5,140 nucleotides of DNA from Bryobacterales bacterium (GTDB lineage: Bacteria; Acidobacteriota; Terriglobia; Bryobacterales; Bryobacteraceae), in NCBI GenBank assembly GCA_003139735.1, contig PLGA01000629.1, positions 1 through 5,140 on the forward strand, written 5' to 3'. Below are positions 4,380-5,140 of the stretch, piece by piece; the first letter of the stretch is position 1; each line of letters begins with the position of its first letter. The notes below the pieces were generated by a model. It worked only from the letters and a program-made list of their open reading frames with translations. It was not told the origin of the DNA and did no database searches. The position numbers and the translations under genes were made by a program.

Positions 4380-5140
4380 ATGGAGTTCACCGTCAGCAAA
4401 GCCGATCTGGTAGCGGAACTGAGCCTGTCCCAGGGCGTGGTGGAGAAGAAAACCACGATCCCGATTCTGTCCAATGTGCTGATTGAAGCCGCGGGCGACC
4501 GGGTGACGCTTACGGCGACGGATCTCGAACTAGGGATCCGCTGCTCTTGCCAGGCAAAGATCAAGAAAGAAGGCGCGGGCACTATTCCGGCGCGAAGGTT
4601 GTTGGACTATGCGCGATTGCTGCCGGATGGCGACGTGAACATGAAGTTTATGGATAACCATTGGGCCAGCATTACCTGTGGCCGCTCGCGTACGCGGATA
4701 GCCGGCATGTCGCGCGAGAGTTACCCGGAACTTCCGCAAATGCCTGAGCCACTGGCGTCGATTCCCGTGAAGACGCTGGCTTCGATGATCGCCCGCACTT
4801 CCTTTGCGATCTCGCTTGAGGAATCGCGCTTCACCCTGAACGGCGCGCTGCTGCTGATGCAGCCCGACAGCCTCACGATGGTCGCCACCGATGGGCATCG
4901 TCTGGCATTTGTACAAGCGCCGCCCAGCGAGGCCGGCAATGTGGACAAGCCATTTCGCGCGTTAATTCCCAAGAAGGCCATGGCGGAACTGGTCAAGCTT
5001 GCCGATGCCGCCGGACCCGACGCCAAAGTTATTTTCACCGGCAACGAGAATCATCTTTTCTTTCAACTGGACCATCGTCTTCTGATCACGCGGAAACTCA
5101 CCGGCAACTTCCCGGATTACGAGCGGGTTTTGCCCAAGGA
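4380..5140 (+). CDS. dnaN: DNA polymerase III sliding clamp (beta subunit), N-terminal 253 residues (cut by the window edge)
   Basis: Ring-forming processivity clamp that tethers DNA polymerase III to the template and docks other replication and repair proteins. The start MEFTVSKADLVAELSLSQGVV is the standard family opening and places a ribosome site just upstream. Clamp landmarks are ATDLELGI at 46–53 closing the first repeat motif of domain 1, SYPELP in the domain 1–2 linker, SRFTLNGALL in domain 2, ATDGHRLA at 169–176 and GNFPDYERVLP at 242–252, where the window ends. Family members are about 365–380 residues, so domain 3 with most of the peptide-binding cleft is not visible. It follows dnaA in the same direction, the classic order. 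A 236-base spacer with its own TATAAT suggests it need not depend on the dnaA promoter. No frameshift or missing motif is seen. Confidence 0.98.
   Translation, partial: MEFTVSKADLVAELSLSQGVVEKKTTIPILSNVLIEAAGDRVTLTATDLELGIRCSCQAKIKKEGAGTIPARRLLDYARLLPDGDVNMKFMDNHWASITCGRSRTRIAGMSRESYPELPQMPEPLASIPVKTLASMIARTSFAISLEESRFTLNGALLLMQPDSLTMVATDGHRLAFVQAPPSEAGNVDKPFRALIPKKAMAELVKLADAAGPDAKVIFTGNENHLFFQLDHRLLITRKLTGNFPDYERVLPK

Noticed and set aside
1..5140. CRISPR array, insertion sequence, attachment site or defence genes
   Set aside because: No spaced direct-repeat array, transposase motif, terminal inverted repeats or integrase was seen; although a tRNA is present, nothing suggests an island inserted at its 3' end.

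Overview
The window looks like the chromosomal dnaA–dnaN replication-initiation locus of a GC-rich, Gram-negative-type bacterium. The DnaA sequence, the secreted protein of unknown family and the overall base composition suggest Acidobacteriota (a Solibacter/Bryobacterales-like lineage). That placement rests on recognising the protein style and was not tested by a search.

Layout. Left arm, minus strand (1–2572): reading leftwards there is a tRNA-Gly(GCC) gene, a small exported protein of unknown family, two back-to-back hairpins that probably end its transcript, and a two-gene copper module. The module is a 71-residue HMA metallochaperone (copZ-like) overlapping by ATGA a P1B-type Cu+ ATPase (copA-like), which runs off the left edge after 493 residues. 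Middle (2573–2838): a 266-base intergenic switch point. It holds a promoter facing the tRNA, a promoter facing dnaA, a tandem TTATAAT repeat, a perfect 12-bp inverted repeat, a smaller hairpin and three DnaA-box-like nonamers just before dnaA. Right arm, plus strand (2839–5140): complete dnaA (434 residues), a 236-base spacer with three copies of TTGCACAG and a TATAAT box, then dnaN, cut by the right edge after 253 residues.

How it fits together. DnaA is the AAA+ initiator and DnaN the sliding clamp of DNA polymerase III. All genes to the left run leftwards and both genes to the right run rightwards. The turn-round point coincides with AT-rich DNA and DnaA boxes, which is what a replication origin next to dnaA looks like. 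DnaA-box-like sites lie on both sides of dnaA, so a bipartite origin is possible, and sites at the dnaA start could also allow autoregulation. The copper genes form an independent chaperone-plus-exporter detoxification unit.

No mobile element, CRISPR array or recognisable new multi-gene system is visible. The points most worth checking are the origin architecture on both sides of dnaA, the strong hairpin in the dnaA leader, and an unusual DKTGA phosphorylation loop (normally DKTGT) in the copper ATPase.
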